A DNA stretch of 64,000 nucleotides, from the NCBI GenBank assembly GCA_039028975.1, contig JBCCHB010000011.1, positions 90,190 through 154,189 of the forward strand, in the 5' to 3' direction. Positions 17,849-26,627 of this stretch are shown here, one piece after another. This stretch comes from JAHBNG01 sp039028975. Lineage in GTDB: Bacteria > Chloroflexota > Anaerolineae > Caldilineales > Caldilineaceae. Positions within the stretch are counted from its first letter, which is position 1. Each line of letters begins with the position of its first letter. Below the pieces are notes generated by a model. That model did not search any database. It was not told the DNA's origin and saw only the letters and a program-made list of their open reading frames with translations. A program made the position numbers and the translations under genes.

Positions 17849-18943
17849 ATGACCGTTGATTCAAACTATTTTCAAATTGATGAAAGCGACCCGCACTACT
17901 TGTTAATCTCCGAAACGGGAGACCACCCAGAGCCGGATGATTACCGTGCACTGATGCGACGTTGGCTGGCTCGCGTCGAAGAGTTCGAGCAGGGAGAAAA
18001 CCCGCAGCGTTTTGGTTTGGTTATTGTCCATGGTCGTCACGAGCACGACCATGAGGACGGCGATGATCATGATCACGAACATGAACGAGATGGCGATCGT
18101 GAGGCCGAATTTACAAAGCTCATCAACGATTTCCGTCGCGACTATCGTGATCGAGTGAGTGTTGCGTGCAGTGGATACGCCAATATCTACGCTGCCGAGG
18201 ATATTCGGAAGTGGTATGGCGAGGGAGAAGAGGGTCTGACCAAAATGCAAGAAAATATGGAACGTTTTGCCCAGTATTCATTTGGTATTCCGGCAGGCGT
18301 CTTTACTGATGTAGAATCAGCAAAAAAATGGCTTATCGAGCAAGCCTCAGTGGCTTCGCCTCCGGCGACAAATGGCCACATACCAGCAACCAGTAACCAG
18401 CAACTAGCAACCAAAATTGGTCTATTCTACGGCAGCACCACTGGCGTTACCGAGTATGTTGCTGACAGAATCGAGGATGCATGGGAGGCAATTACCCAAC
18501 AACACATCATGCCCATCAACATTACGAATATAGATGATGCCGAATTACTCACCACTTACAAACAGCTCATTTTAGGCATCCCCACCTGGAATATTGGTCA
18601 GCTTCAGGACGATTGGGAAATTGTCTTCCCTGAGTTAGACAATCTGGACTTTGACGGTATTCAGGTCGCCATCTTTGGCGTCGGAGATGCCCGCGGTTAC
18701 CCTCAGAACTTTCTGGATGCAGTCGGCATGCTTGGCAAAAAGTTGCGTGAACGCGGTGCCCAACTTGCTGGTTATTGGCCGACAGAGGGTTATGAGTTTA
18801 CTGAATCGAAAGCGCTGGAGAATGGGAAATTTATGGGCTTGGGTATTGATGAAGTGAGCCAAGCTGACCAGACCGAGGCTCGCATTGCCCACTGGGTGAC
18901 ACAGCTTGTGGGTGAGTTCAAACTAGAAGCAGTTGTTGCGTAA
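17849..18943 (+). CDS. STAS-like/His-rich domain fused to a flavodoxin
   Basis: 364 residues with two parts. Residues 1-170 resemble SpoIIAA/STAS-like proteins (ending GIPAGVFTDVESAKKWL) but are interrupted by a histidine/aspartate run, HEHDHEDGDDHDHEHE, near residue 65, a likely metal-binding loop. Residues about 188-355 are a long-chain-type flavodoxin: KIGLFYGSTTGVTEYVADRI (FMN phosphate loop), GIPTWNIGQLQDDW and FGVGDARGYPQNF, with GYWPTEGYEF. Flavodoxin replaces ferredoxin under iron shortage and fits the island. The linker between the parts (IPATSNQQLATK) is encoded by five copies of the 7-bp repeat. I know of no standard family with this fusion. Confidence 0.85.
   Translation: MTVDSNYFQIDESDPHYLLISETGDHPEPDDYRALMRRWLARVEEFEQGENPQRFGLVIVHGRHEHDHEDGDDHDHEHERDGDREAEFTKLINDFRRDYRDRVSVACSGYANIYAAEDIRKWYGEGEEGLTKMQENMERFAQYSFGIPAGVFTDVESAKKWLIEQASVASPPATNGHIPATSNQQLATKIGLFYGSTTGVTEYVADRIEDAWEAITQQHIMPINITNIDDAELLTTYKQLILGIPTWNIGQLQDDWEIVFPELDNLDFDGIQVAIFGVGDARGYPQNFLDAVGMLGKKLRERGAQLAGYWPTEGYEFTESKALENGKFMGLGIDEVSQADQTEARIAHWVTQLVGEFKLEAVVA
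18382..18416. repeat. Five heptamers inside the flavodoxin-fusion coding sequence
   Basis: ACCAGCA, ACCAGTA, ACCAGCA, ACTAGCA and ACCAAAA follow each other without gaps and are translated as the interdomain linker. It is the same repeat type as in the spacers, here in coding DNA, and suggests the fusion formed through a spacer array. Confidence 0.8.
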
Positions 18944-19101
18944 ATATGTCAGCCTAAAGGGGCGTAGCCATAGTAGGTTCGGTTACATATCGCAAATGAT
19001 GGCAACGATCATGGATTGATGATATTGTGCTAGACTTTAGTAAGATGTAGGTCATTCCTCTGATCACATTAACCCATTCAGAGTTTATGCAGAACTTTGG
19101 T

Positions 19102-19122
19102 TGGTCAAACTGTTATTGACCA
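19102..19122. promoter_or_regulatory. Inverted repeat upstream of ferritin
   Basis: TGGTCAA-7-TTGACCA, perfect 7-bp arms, 63 bases before the ferritin start in a 241-base spacer. Candidate operator; the right arm could also serve as a -35 (TTGACC), although no good -10 follows. The regulator is unknown. Confidence 0.35.
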
Positions 19123-19184
19123 TATCAAACCCAGTATCGTGCATAAGCACTATTTAGTAAATATATCTGAAAAGGATACGCACA

Positions 19185-19694
19185 ATGAACAACAAAATTC
19201 AAGATGCTCTAAATGATCAAATTCGCCATGAACTGTTTGCGTTCTACTCGTATTTATCAATGTCGGCGTGGCTAGAGGCCAACGATTGGCCAGGTTTTGC
19301 GCAATGGATACGTACTCACAGCGAAGAAGAACAGATGCATGCAATGAAGATATACGACTTTATTAATGATCGCAGCGGTATTGTCACGCTCCAGGCCATC
19401 GACCAACCCCAAACCGAATTTGATTCGGTGGAGCAGCTCTTCGAGACAGCACTGGAGCATGAGCGGCACGTGACGGCCTCCATCAATCGTATTTATAAGC
19501 TGGCGCAAGAGGAGGCAGACTACCCAACTCAGGTGTTGATGGAGTGGTACATTCAAGAGCAGGTTGAAGAAGAGAAGTTGGTAGAAGATGCCCTTGTCAT
19601 GGTTAAACGTGCGAATAATGATCCATTTCAGTTGCTGTATGTTGATGGGCAAATCCACCTTGTGACTGGTGGTGAGGAAGAAGCAGTAGCGTAG
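19185..19694 (+). CDS. Ferritin (non-haem, FtnA type)
   Basis: 169 residues, the usual length. Four-helix ferritin fold with the ferroxidase residues in place: HELFAFYSY (Glu and Tyr on helix A), SEEEQMHAMK (Glu and His on helix B), EHERHVT on helix C and WYIQEQVEEEKL on helix D. It oxidises Fe2+ and stores Fe3+ in a cytoplasmic 24-mer shell. AAAAGGA precedes the start. The upstream spacer with an inverted repeat suggests separate, iron-dependent control from the surrounding genes. Confidence 0.95.
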   Translation: MNNKIQDALNDQIRHELFAFYSYLSMSAWLEANDWPGFAQWIRTHSEEEQMHAMKIYDFINDRSGIVTLQAIDQPQTEFDSVEQLFETALEHERHVTASINRIYKLAQEEADYPTQVLMEWYIQEQVEEEKLVEDALVMVKRANNDPFQLLYVDGQIHLVTGGEEEAVA

Positions 19695-19817
19695 CCAAAA
19701 AGTCTGAATACCTATAGCTTCTGTACTGCGTTCAGAATGCAATCTGGAGTTTCTGAATGCGAAACTACTCTGTATATGGGTTGAAAAAAACTCCAGAACG
19801 GAGATTGAATCTACCTT

Positions 19818-20861
19818 ATGACCGCGACAATCATCTCTCAAACGAGCGGAACGCTGCGTTTTGTCCGTTCGCGCGCCATGCTCTCGCTTGGCATCTTAAT
19901 TGGCATCGGCCTCTTATTGATGACTATGATGCTAAGTATTGGCTTCGGGGCTGCCGATATTGCGCCCGCTGATGTCTTGGCTGCTGTCTTCACCTTTGAT
20001 GAAACGTCAACTGACCACCTGATTATTCGTACACTGCGGGTGCCGCGCGCTGCGGTGGCGGCTCTCGTTGGGGCATCGCTAGCAGTGGCCGGAGCCATCA
20101 TGCAGGGCTTGACCCGCAATCCGCTTGGTGACCCGGGAATTCTGGGCATCAACACAGGTGCAGCTTTAGCCGTTGTGGCCGCCGTCTTTTTTCTCAACAT
20201 TGCGTCGCTGTCGCTCTATGCAATCTTTGCCTTTGTTGGGGCAGGCATTACTGCCGTAGCAGTTTACGCCATCGGCTCGCTAGGGCGGGGTGGACCGACC
20301 CCCCTCAACCTGACCATTGCTGGTGCTGCACTCACGGCCCTGCTCTCTTCATTCACGACAGGCGTACTGATTATGAACCAGCGTACGCTGGAAGAGGTGC
20401 GTTTCTGGCTGGCAGGTTCGGTTGCGGGGCGCGACTTGGATTTACTGCTCCAGGTGTCTCCCTATCTGGCGGGGGGACTGATATTAGCTTTTGCCCTAGG
20501 TCGGCAGATTACAACCATCTCGCTGGGTGAGGATGTGGCCAAGGGGCTGGGGCAGAATACAGGCTGGGTCAAGGGGCTATCGGCTGTGTCAGTGATATTA
20601 CTAGCTGGTGGTGCCGTGGCCGTGGCTGGACCTATCGGCTTTATCGGGCTGGTGATTCCCCACGTTGTTCGCTTCATTGTGGGGGTGGATTACCGCTGGA
20701 TTTTGCCCTATGCTGCCATCTTAGGTGGCATCTTTTTGCTTATTTCCGACGTGGGCGCCAGATTATTGTTACGTCCAACTGAATTGCCCGTGGGCGTGAT
20801 GACGGCTTTAATCGGCGGTCCATTCTTCGTCTATCTTGTGCGGTGGAGAGTTCGTAGATAG
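19818..20861 (+). CDS. FecCD-family iron-siderophore ABC permease (3 of 4)
   Basis: 347 residues, ten helices. RVPRAAVAALVGASLAVAGAIMQ, TRNPLGDPGILGINTGAAL, LGEDVAKGLGQ and GPIGFIGLVIPHVVRF are the FecCD signatures. It is much closer to the canonical form than copy 1. It is separated from permease 4 by an Lrp/AsnC gene rather than adjacent to it. No ribosome site is evident at ATG 19818, but the protein begins sensibly there. Confidence 0.92.
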   Translation: MTATIISQTSGTLRFVRSRAMLSLGILIGIGLLLMTMMLSIGFGAADIAPADVLAAVFTFDETSTDHLIIRTLRVPRAAVAALVGASLAVAGAIMQGLTRNPLGDPGILGINTGAALAVVAAVFFLNIASLSLYAIFAFVGAGITAVAVYAIGSLGRGGPTPLNLTIAGAALTALLSSFTTGVLIMNQRTLEEVRFWLAGSVAGRDLDLLLQVSPYLAGGLILAFALGRQITTISLGEDVAKGLGQNTGWVKGLSAVSVILLAGGAVAVAGPIGFIGLVIPHVVRFIVGVDYRWILPYAAILGGIFLLISDVGARLLLRPTELPVGVMTALIGGPFFVYLVRWRVRR

Positions 20862-20994
20862 CTTTATCGTTAATCACCGACTGTCATTCGTTGGCCATTC
20901 TCCCAGAACCGAAATACTGGGGGGACATGTATAGCCAATGAGCAGTAATGAACGACAAGGGACTAACAACGGCTAACCATTCAGGAGTATATCA

Positions 20995-21471
20995 ATGTTG
21001 GATCAGACGGATCTACGGATAATTGATCTGTTGCAGGAAGATTCAAGCATATCTAATGCAGTGCTTGCTCAGAAATTAGCGTTAAAAGCGTCAACTGTTT
21101 ATGAACGGGTAAAAAAGCTAGAGAGAAGCAGAATTATTCACCGTTATGCAGCACAGGTCGATCCAGATGCTGTTGGCAAACCCATATTGGCCTTTATCCG
21201 ACTGATTGTTGGCCCGACCACTGATTACTCTAAGTCTAAAAAGCATGTTGCGGAGTTATGTATCCGTGAACCGAGCGTGCTGGAGTGCCATGTTATGGCT
21301 GGTGAAGATGACTATCTGTTAAAGGTTCGAGCCGCCAATATGCGGGAGTTGGAGCTACTCATCGAGAAAATCCGATCCAGCACTACCATCACGAATTCTA
21401 TTATCAGCAGCGTGCTATCATCCCCTAAAGAGACCTTTAAGGTGACACCATCTGTCACCATTGGTCATTAG
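20995..21471 (+). CDS. Lrp/AsnC-family transcriptional regulator
   Basis: 158 residues, full length for the family. N-terminal winged-helix (DLRIIDLLQEDSSISNAVLAQKL, then STVYERVKKLERSRIIHRY) and a C-terminal RAM ligand-binding domain (FIRLIVG, ECHVMAGEDDYLLKVRAAN). AGGAG lies eight bases before the start. It is inserted between two FecCD permease genes, so it may control siderophore uptake, perhaps responding to an amino-acid-like ligand; the target is not shown by the sequence. Confidence 0.92.
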   Translation: MLDQTDLRIIDLLQEDSSISNAVLAQKLALKASTVYERVKKLERSRIIHRYAAQVDPDAVGKPILAFIRLIVGPTTDYSKSKKHVAELCIREPSVLECHVMAGEDDYLLKVRAANMRELELLIEKIRSSTTITNSIISSVLSSPKETFKVTPSVTIGH

Positions 21472-21515
21472 ATGCCAATCATCAATGACCAGAAACCAAT
21501 AAAGCAAGTAACATC

Positions 21516-22589
21516 ATGCAACAAAACCCCACCTGGTACACCGTACGACCTCACCGAGTACCCATCTCATTCCGTATCGATCGCCGCGTGCCGTTTGTAC
21601 TGGCATCGGTGGTTTTAGTCACCTTAGCCGTTATGGTCATCAACATTGGTGTCGGTGAGTACCCGATTGCGCCGATGGATGTGATCCGCACAGTTCTGCA
21701 CATAGAGCCGCCCGCTGATAGCGGTGCCAGTTTTGATGATTATAACTTTATTGTGAACACGCTGCGTTTGCCCCGTATGCTGGTAGCGGCGCTGGTTGGG
21801 TTGGCTTTGGGTGTATCTGGCACAATCTTGCAGGGGCTGACACGCAATCCGCTAGCTGCCCCCGGCATTCTCGGTATCAATGCAGGGGCGGGCTTTGTAG
21901 CCGTTACGCTGATTGTAGTGCTGGAAATCACAACACCTGGCATTATCCCACTCGCAGCCTTTGGCGGTGCAGTAACGGTAGCATTGCTTATCTATCTACT
22001 AGCTTGGCGAGGCGGCGATTCACCCATCCGGCTAATTCTGATAGGCATCGGTCTTGGTGCTGTCACCAATGCGCTGACTACGTTGATGATCACCTTTGGC
22101 GACATCTGGAACGTACAGCGTGCGCTCATCTGGTTGACGGGCAGTGTCTATGGTCGCTCGTGGGATGAGTTCTGGCCATTGTTCGCCTGGGTACTAATAT
22201 TTTCTCCACTGGCCTTTTTACTTGCTCGGGATCTCAACGCGCTAAATCTGGGTGAAGATGTGGCCAAAGGTTTGGGGACGCGGGTCGAATTACGCCGTGG
22301 ATTACTACTTCTTGCCGCCGTGGCTCTTGCTGGAGCAACCGTGGCCGCAGCCGGGACAATTGGCTTTGTAGGACTTATGGCACCACACATCTCGCGGAGG
22401 TTGTCGGGACCAGATCATATTGGTCTGTTGCCAACCGCTGGCGTCGTTGGCGCGCTGATTGTCGTAGCTGCCGATCTGGTTGGGCGGACAATTCTTGCGC
22501 CGATTGAGCTACCAGCGGGATTGGTGACGGCAGCTATCGGTGCACCTTTCTTTATCTACCTGTTGTTACGTCAGAGAAGGGCAGTTTAG
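21516..22589 (+). CDS. FecCD-family iron-siderophore ABC permease (4 of 4)
   Basis: 357 residues, ten helices. RLPRMLVAALVGLALGVSGTILQ, TRNPLAAPGILGINAGAG, LGEDVAKGLGT and GTIGFVGLMAPHISRRLSGPDH identify it. It probably forms a heterodimer with permease 3, despite the intervening regulator. The following 243-base spacer, up to the MerR gene, shows nothing recognisable. Confidence 0.92.
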   Translation: MQQNPTWYTVRPHRVPISFRIDRRVPFVLASVVLVTLAVMVINIGVGEYPIAPMDVIRTVLHIEPPADSGASFDDYNFIVNTLRLPRMLVAALVGLALGVSGTILQGLTRNPLAAPGILGINAGAGFVAVTLIVVLEITTPGIIPLAAFGGAVTVALLIYLLAWRGGDSPIRLILIGIGLGAVTNALTTLMITFGDIWNVQRALIWLTGSVYGRSWDEFWPLFAWVLIFSPLAFLLARDLNALNLGEDVAKGLGTRVELRRGLLLLAAVALAGATVAAAGTIGFVGLMAPHISRRLSGPDHIGLLPTAGVVGALIVVAADLVGRTILAPIELPAGLVTAAIGAPFFIYLLLRQRRAV

Positions 22590-22832
22590 ACATATTAGAA
22601 ATGTTCCACCTCAAACTGATGAGCCTTGTTGGAAACTGGTAGGAATGAACACTGACGCCTAAGCCACTATTTCCCGATGGCGCATTTGCTGATTATCTAT
22701 TCATCAATGATACTCAAACCTATCGGCCCAGTACAGACAAACATTGTATTGGATATACAAGAGCTGCAAATGCAAAAAAGTGACCAAAGATTATAACGAT
22801 ATCATGCCATCACCTTTGCCTATGCCGACTGA

Positions 22833-23657
22833 ATGAAGACCAGTATGGGTAAGACCAGTACCGAACAAACTGATTCCATGTTAACAATCGGCCAGCTCGC
22901 AAAACAGGCTGGCCTACGCACGTCTGCGCTACGTTACTATGAGGAACAACAGTTACTGACGCCTGTGGCCCGGGCGGACAATGGCTACCGGCTCTACGAT
23001 ACGGCGGCAGCGGAGACCGTTCGCTTTATCCAGCGGGCGCAGCGGTTGGGCTTTGCCTTGGCAGATATTCGGACGCTGTTGCAAGGCATCAAACAGAACG
23101 TGCTCGATGAAGAGACCATTGTCCAGATTGCCGAATCTCGCTTCCTGGCCATTGAAGAAAGGTTGACGAGCCTGCTCGCGTTGCGCCACGAAATGGCCCT
23201 CTTTCTGCAAGACATCCACGCCCGGTTGGCGGGCAAAGATTCGCTCAACGCATCAGCTCTCTTTGCGCAACTGGTCGATCACGTCTGCACAAGTCCTCCC
23301 AATCAATCGCCTGATACCATGCTAGACTGGCTCCTACAGCAGGTAGGCTGCCAATTGACCACAAGCGAAGGTCTACAGCTTCTAGAACAACTGCGCGGAC
23401 AGCACATTCACATTTGGGAAGAGCAAGACGGTTATCGCATTCTGGTCGTCAGCGATGATCCGGCTATAGGTCAAGCCCTTGATGCCATAACCAAGCTCGA
23501 AATGCAGTGCCACGTCCATCGCCATGCAGACAATGTCCCTGACTTGCTACACAATCACGAAGGTTTTCTCCTCATCTGCGGCGGACGCAGCGCATTCGTC
23601 TTCGCCAGGCTCTTCCTGACGTTGTCTACAAAAAAACCAGATGAGGCTAAACTCTAA
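22833..23657 (+). CDS. MerR-family regulator with long Cys/His-bearing C-terminus
   Basis: Up to 274 residues, about twice the usual MerR length. The DNA-binding part is standard: MLTIGQLAKQAGLRTSALRYYEEQQLL, NGYRLYD, and a coiled-coil helix to about residue 130. The remaining 140 residues have no familiar motif but contain scattered Cys and His (DHVCTSPP, QVGCQL, MQCHVHRHAD), possible metal ligands. Starts at 22833, 22845 or 22878 are possible; the last matches the usual MerR N-terminus. It lies 117 bases before a Zn/Cd/Pb-type ATPase whose promoter has a MerR-type operator, so this is very likely its activator. Confidence 0.88.
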   Translation: MKTSMGKTSTEQTDSMLTIGQLAKQAGLRTSALRYYEEQQLLTPVARADNGYRLYDTAAAETVRFIQRAQRLGFALADIRTLLQGIKQNVLDEETIVQIAESRFLAIEERLTSLLALRHEMALFLQDIHARLAGKDSLNASALFAQLVDHVCTSPPNQSPDTMLDWLLQQVGCQLTTSEGLQLLEQLRGQHIHIWEEQDGYRILVVSDDPAIGQALDAITKLEMQCHVHRHADNVPDLLHNHEGFLLICGGRSAFVFARLFLTLSTKKPDEAKL

Positions 23658-23698
23658 GGTTCATTCACCCCCAAATCATCCATTTCACAAATTGCCCC

Positions 23699-23730
23699 TT
23701 GACATTCAACCCCACTTGAAGGTGTACCAT
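23699..23730 (+). promoter_or_regulatory. MerR-type promoter/operator for the P-type ATPase
   Basis: TTGACA (23699-23704) and TACCAT (23725-23730) are separated by 20 bp, the stretched spacing characteristic of MerR-activated promoters. The spacer holds a dyad, ACATTCAA-6-TTGAAGGT (23702-23723, one mismatch), placed as in ZntR/CueR operators. The start codon of the ATPase lies 44 bases further on. Confidence 0.8.
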
Positions 23731-23774
23731 ATGCCCAGAGAACTAATTTTCATTTGATCAACTCGAAAGGCATC

Positions 23775-26033
23775 ATGGCAACCACTGTTAGTAACCTCCA
23801 AAAACAAACCTTCACCATTACCGGCATGGACTGCGCTGGCTGCGCAAAATCTGTCGAAAGTGCTGTAAGCAAACTGGAGGGCGTAGTCGAATGCACGCTC
23901 AACTTTACCACCGAAAAGCTGCACGTCTCTGGTGACATCAACAAAGATGAAGTGATTGGCCGCGTGCGCCAAGCAGGGTTTGATGTCGCTCACTCCATCG
24001 ATTCTCTGGCGGATGGAGTCGAAGAAGAGACGCAGCCGCAGAATTTCCTACAATTTATGTGGCAACGATTTGAGACGCGGCTGGCGTTGCTGGGCGTTCT
24101 GCTGATTCTGCCGGGGCTGGCCGAGGAATTAGCAGGTATTGAGCACTGGCTGATCGACATCTGCTCGTTTGGCGCGTTGCTTGTGGCTGGTTGGCCTGTC
24201 GCTCGCAGTGCATGGCGGGTGGTCACCATCAACCGCGAAATCAACATCAACGTACTCATGACCGTGGCGGCGGTTGGCGCAGTGATCATCGGCGCCTATG
24301 CCGAGGCGGGCATGGTCATGGTGCTCTTTGCCATCGGCGAAGCGTTGGAAGGATACACGGCAAGCCGCGCCCGCCACTCTATTCGCAGCTTGATGGATGT
24401 GGCACCCCAATTGGCGATGCGGCTCAAAAACGAAACAGGTAGAAACGGTACACAGGTTGAAGAGACCGTACACATTAACGGGTTGCAGGTTGGGGACGTC
24501 ATTTTGGTAAAGCCGGGTGAGCGTATCGCTATGGACGGGCGGGTGATAGCTGGTGCATCATCGGTCAATCAGGCTGCAATTACGGGTGAGAGCCGCTTGG
24601 TCGAGAAGAGCCTAGACGGTGATGGCGACGTCTTTGCGGGCAGCGTCAACGGTGAGGGAGCGCTGGAAGTAGCAGTGACCCAATTGGCTGAAGACAACAC
24701 CATCAGCCGAGTTATTCGCATGGTAGAGGAGGCCCAAGAGCGGCAAGCCCCAGCCCAACGCTTTATGGATCGCTTCGCCGCAATTTATACGCCCATCGTT
24801 ATGATCATTGCGCTGGCTGTCGCCATCGTTCCACCCCTCTTTTTGGGGGAGCCTTTTTGGAATCCCGATCCAGAGACGTTCGGCTGGTTATACCGAGGAT
24901 TGACGTTGCTTGTGGTTGCCTGCCCCTGTGCATTGGTTATTAGCACGCCCGTCAGCATCATCAGCGCGATTAGCAACGCCGCGCGTAATGGTGTGCTGGT
25001 CAAAGGGGGTGCGTATATCGAAGCACTAAGTCGTGTCCGCGCCGTTGCGCTAGACAAAACCGGCACGCTGACCCAAGGTAGGCCCGCGGTGATGGCTGTT
25101 CGGTCAGCCCATTGTGAGGCCAAAAACGAAGAGCTGGACAACTGTATTCCCTGCAACGACGTGGTAGCGCTTGCCGCCGCGGTTGAACAGCGTAGTGAAC
25201 ATCCGCTGGCCCACGCCATTTTGAGCGAATCAACGCGACGGGGATTGGGTCATCGCTATCCCAGTGCCGAAGGGATCACCGCGCTGACGGGCAAAGGCAT
25301 TGTGGGTACAGTCGATGGGCGGAGTATCTACGTTGGCAGCCATGCTTCCTTTGATGGTGAGGTTGCTCATTCCCACGAACACTGTGTAGCGGCAACTGCT
25401 GATGCATCCAACGGCACTACCCCTATGATGGTGAGTGCAGACGGCGACTATCTGGGAACTATCACCGTAGCCGACAGTGTGCGAGAGAGCAGCAAAGCAG
25501 CCGTAGCCGAAATGAAAGCGGCTGGGATTCGCGATATCATTATGTTAACGGGTGACAATGCCGGTACTGCCCAGGCAATTGCCGACGAGGTTGGCGTAAC
25601 AGATGTGCGCGCTGAATTGCTGCCGGGGGACAAACTGAACGCAATCGAAGAATTGCAAATGCAATATGGATCTGTTGCCATGGTAGGGGATGGCATTAAC
25701 GACGCCCCAGCTCTGGCCAGGGCAGACGTAGGCATTGCCATCGGTGGCGCAACAGGTACGGCCCAGGCCATGGAAACCGCAGACGTCACGCTCATGAGCG
25801 AAGATCTGCGCCAACTCTCCTTTGCCCTACGCCTAGCCAAGTCTGCCATGCAAACGATTCAGGCCAATGTCATCATGAGTATTGGTATCAAGCTTGCCTT
25901 TCTGGTGCTGGTCCTGTTGGGGGTAGGAACCATGTGGATGGCCGTGTTGGCCGATATGGGAACGTCGCTGTTGGTCACGCTCAATGGGATGCGACTGCTC
26001 CGTTTTGAAAGACATAAAAGAGCTTTCAGCTAG
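23775..26033 (+). CDS. P1B-2-type heavy-metal ATPase (Zn/Cd/Pb exporter)
   Basis: 752 residues from ATG 23775 (AAAGG upstream); an in-frame TTG seven codons earlier is less likely. N-terminal HMA domain with GMDCAGCAKS, then the TGES actuator, VACPCALVIS (CPC metal site in the sixth helix), DKTGTLTQG phosphorylation site, SEHPLAH and GDGINDAPALA. The last helices carry the Lys and DMGTSLLVTLN motif that mark the Zn/Cd/Pb group rather than copper pumps. It exports toxic divalent metal from the cytoplasm. Controlled by the adjacent MerR regulator. No defects seen. Confidence 0.95.
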   Translation: MATTVSNLQKQTFTITGMDCAGCAKSVESAVSKLEGVVECTLNFTTEKLHVSGDINKDEVIGRVRQAGFDVAHSIDSLADGVEEETQPQNFLQFMWQRFETRLALLGVLLILPGLAEELAGIEHWLIDICSFGALLVAGWPVARSAWRVVTINREININVLMTVAAVGAVIIGAYAEAGMVMVLFAIGEALEGYTASRARHSIRSLMDVAPQLAMRLKNETGRNGTQVEETVHINGLQVGDVILVKPGERIAMDGRVIAGASSVNQAAITGESRLVEKSLDGDGDVFAGSVNGEGALEVAVTQLAEDNTISRVIRMVEEAQERQAPAQRFMDRFAAIYTPIVMIIALAVAIVPPLFLGEPFWNPDPETFGWLYRGLTLLVVACPCALVISTPVSIISAISNAARNGVLVKGGAYIEALSRVRAVALDKTGTLTQGRPAVMAVRSAHCEAKNEELDNCIPCNDVVALAAAVEQRSEHPLAHAILSESTRRGLGHRYPSAEGITALTGKGIVGTVDGRSIYVGSHASFDGEVAHSHEHCVAATADASNGTTPMMVSADGDYLGTITVADSVRESSKAAVAEMKAAGIRDIIMLTGDNAGTAQAIADEVGVTDVRAELLPGDKLNAIEELQMQYGSVAMVGDGINDAPALARADVGIAIGGATGTAQAMETADVTLMSEDLRQLSFALRLAKSAMQTIQANVIMSIGIKLAFLVLVLLGVGTMWMAVLADMGTSLLVTLNGMRLLRFERHKRAFS

Positions 26034-26044
26034 TCAGCCGTCAG

Positions 26045-26132
26045 CTATACCCAGCTCCGTTTGAAAACAGGAGTTTGGTCATCCGAGTAATAGCCTTGGA
26101 AAACTCCTGTTTTCAAAACGACCGCAGTATAG
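26045..26132. repeat. Palindromic repeat family A, copy 1
   Basis: An 88-bp element beginning CTATAC and ending GCAGTATAG, with imperfect terminal inverted repeats. It contains a perfect 16-bp inverted repeat, TTGAAAACAGGAGTTT (26061-26076) and its complement (26101-26116). A second copy lies at 51943-52032 and a degraded one at 57378-57457. It has the size and form of a MITE or large REP element, with no coding capacity. Confidence 0.8.
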
Positions 26133-26206
26133 GTCGGAGCGACCACTACGTGAGCAGTCAGCATCTGGCCACGTGTTAGGAGCAATTTTTACACTTTCCT
26201 ATACGA

Positions 26207-26293
26207 CTATAGACATCAAGAAAAAGATTTTCCAACCGCCCCCTGAGCGTGTCGAAGGGTAAGGGCGGAAAATCTTTTTCTTAAAAACTATAG
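26207..26293. repeat. Palindromic repeat family B, copy 1
   Basis: An 87-bp element bounded by CTATAG on both sides. Arms begin AGAAAAAGATTTTCCAACCG and return as its near-complement, with the widespread motif CCCTGAGCGTGTCGAAGGG at the tip. The second copy is at 52027-52112. In both places it sits just downstream of a family A element. The stem could also end transcripts from the ATPase gene. Confidence 0.8.
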
Positions 26294-26482
26294 AATAGAG
26301 CCATTGGCTGAGCGGTACCTCAATTTGCTTCTTGCACAACTGCTTATTCGGCAAGGTTTCCGCTCAGCACTTGCTATCTGCTATGATATCTTACACTCCC
26401 TTCATTGCGAGAACCCAAGAGTACCAAAATTCATTGGAAAGGCAATTTGCTCAACTGGCAAAATTGTAGTGTAATTGAGCTA

Positions 26483-26501
26483 AATGAGATCGTGTCTCAT
26501 T
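26483..26501. promoter_or_regulatory. Fur-family-like 7-5-7 inverted repeat
   Basis: AATGAGATCGTGTCTCATT: perfect 7-bp arms around a 5-bp centre, 126 bases before the metal/peptide-type binding protein gene. The geometry matches operators of Zur/Fur-family repressors such as the mycobacterial Zur site. No -10/-35 pair is convincing around it. The rest of the spacer (26294-26627) shows no gene. Confidence 0.4.
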
Positions 26502-26627
26502 AGTGCGCTTTGGCTTCTCTGTTCTAGCCAAGGAAAACTACGATTTTGAAATCGGCTGCTGTATAAATCCCCCCCTGTCTTTCAAAATCTAAGACAACCA
26601 AATCACCCATTCATCTATCGAAACAAT

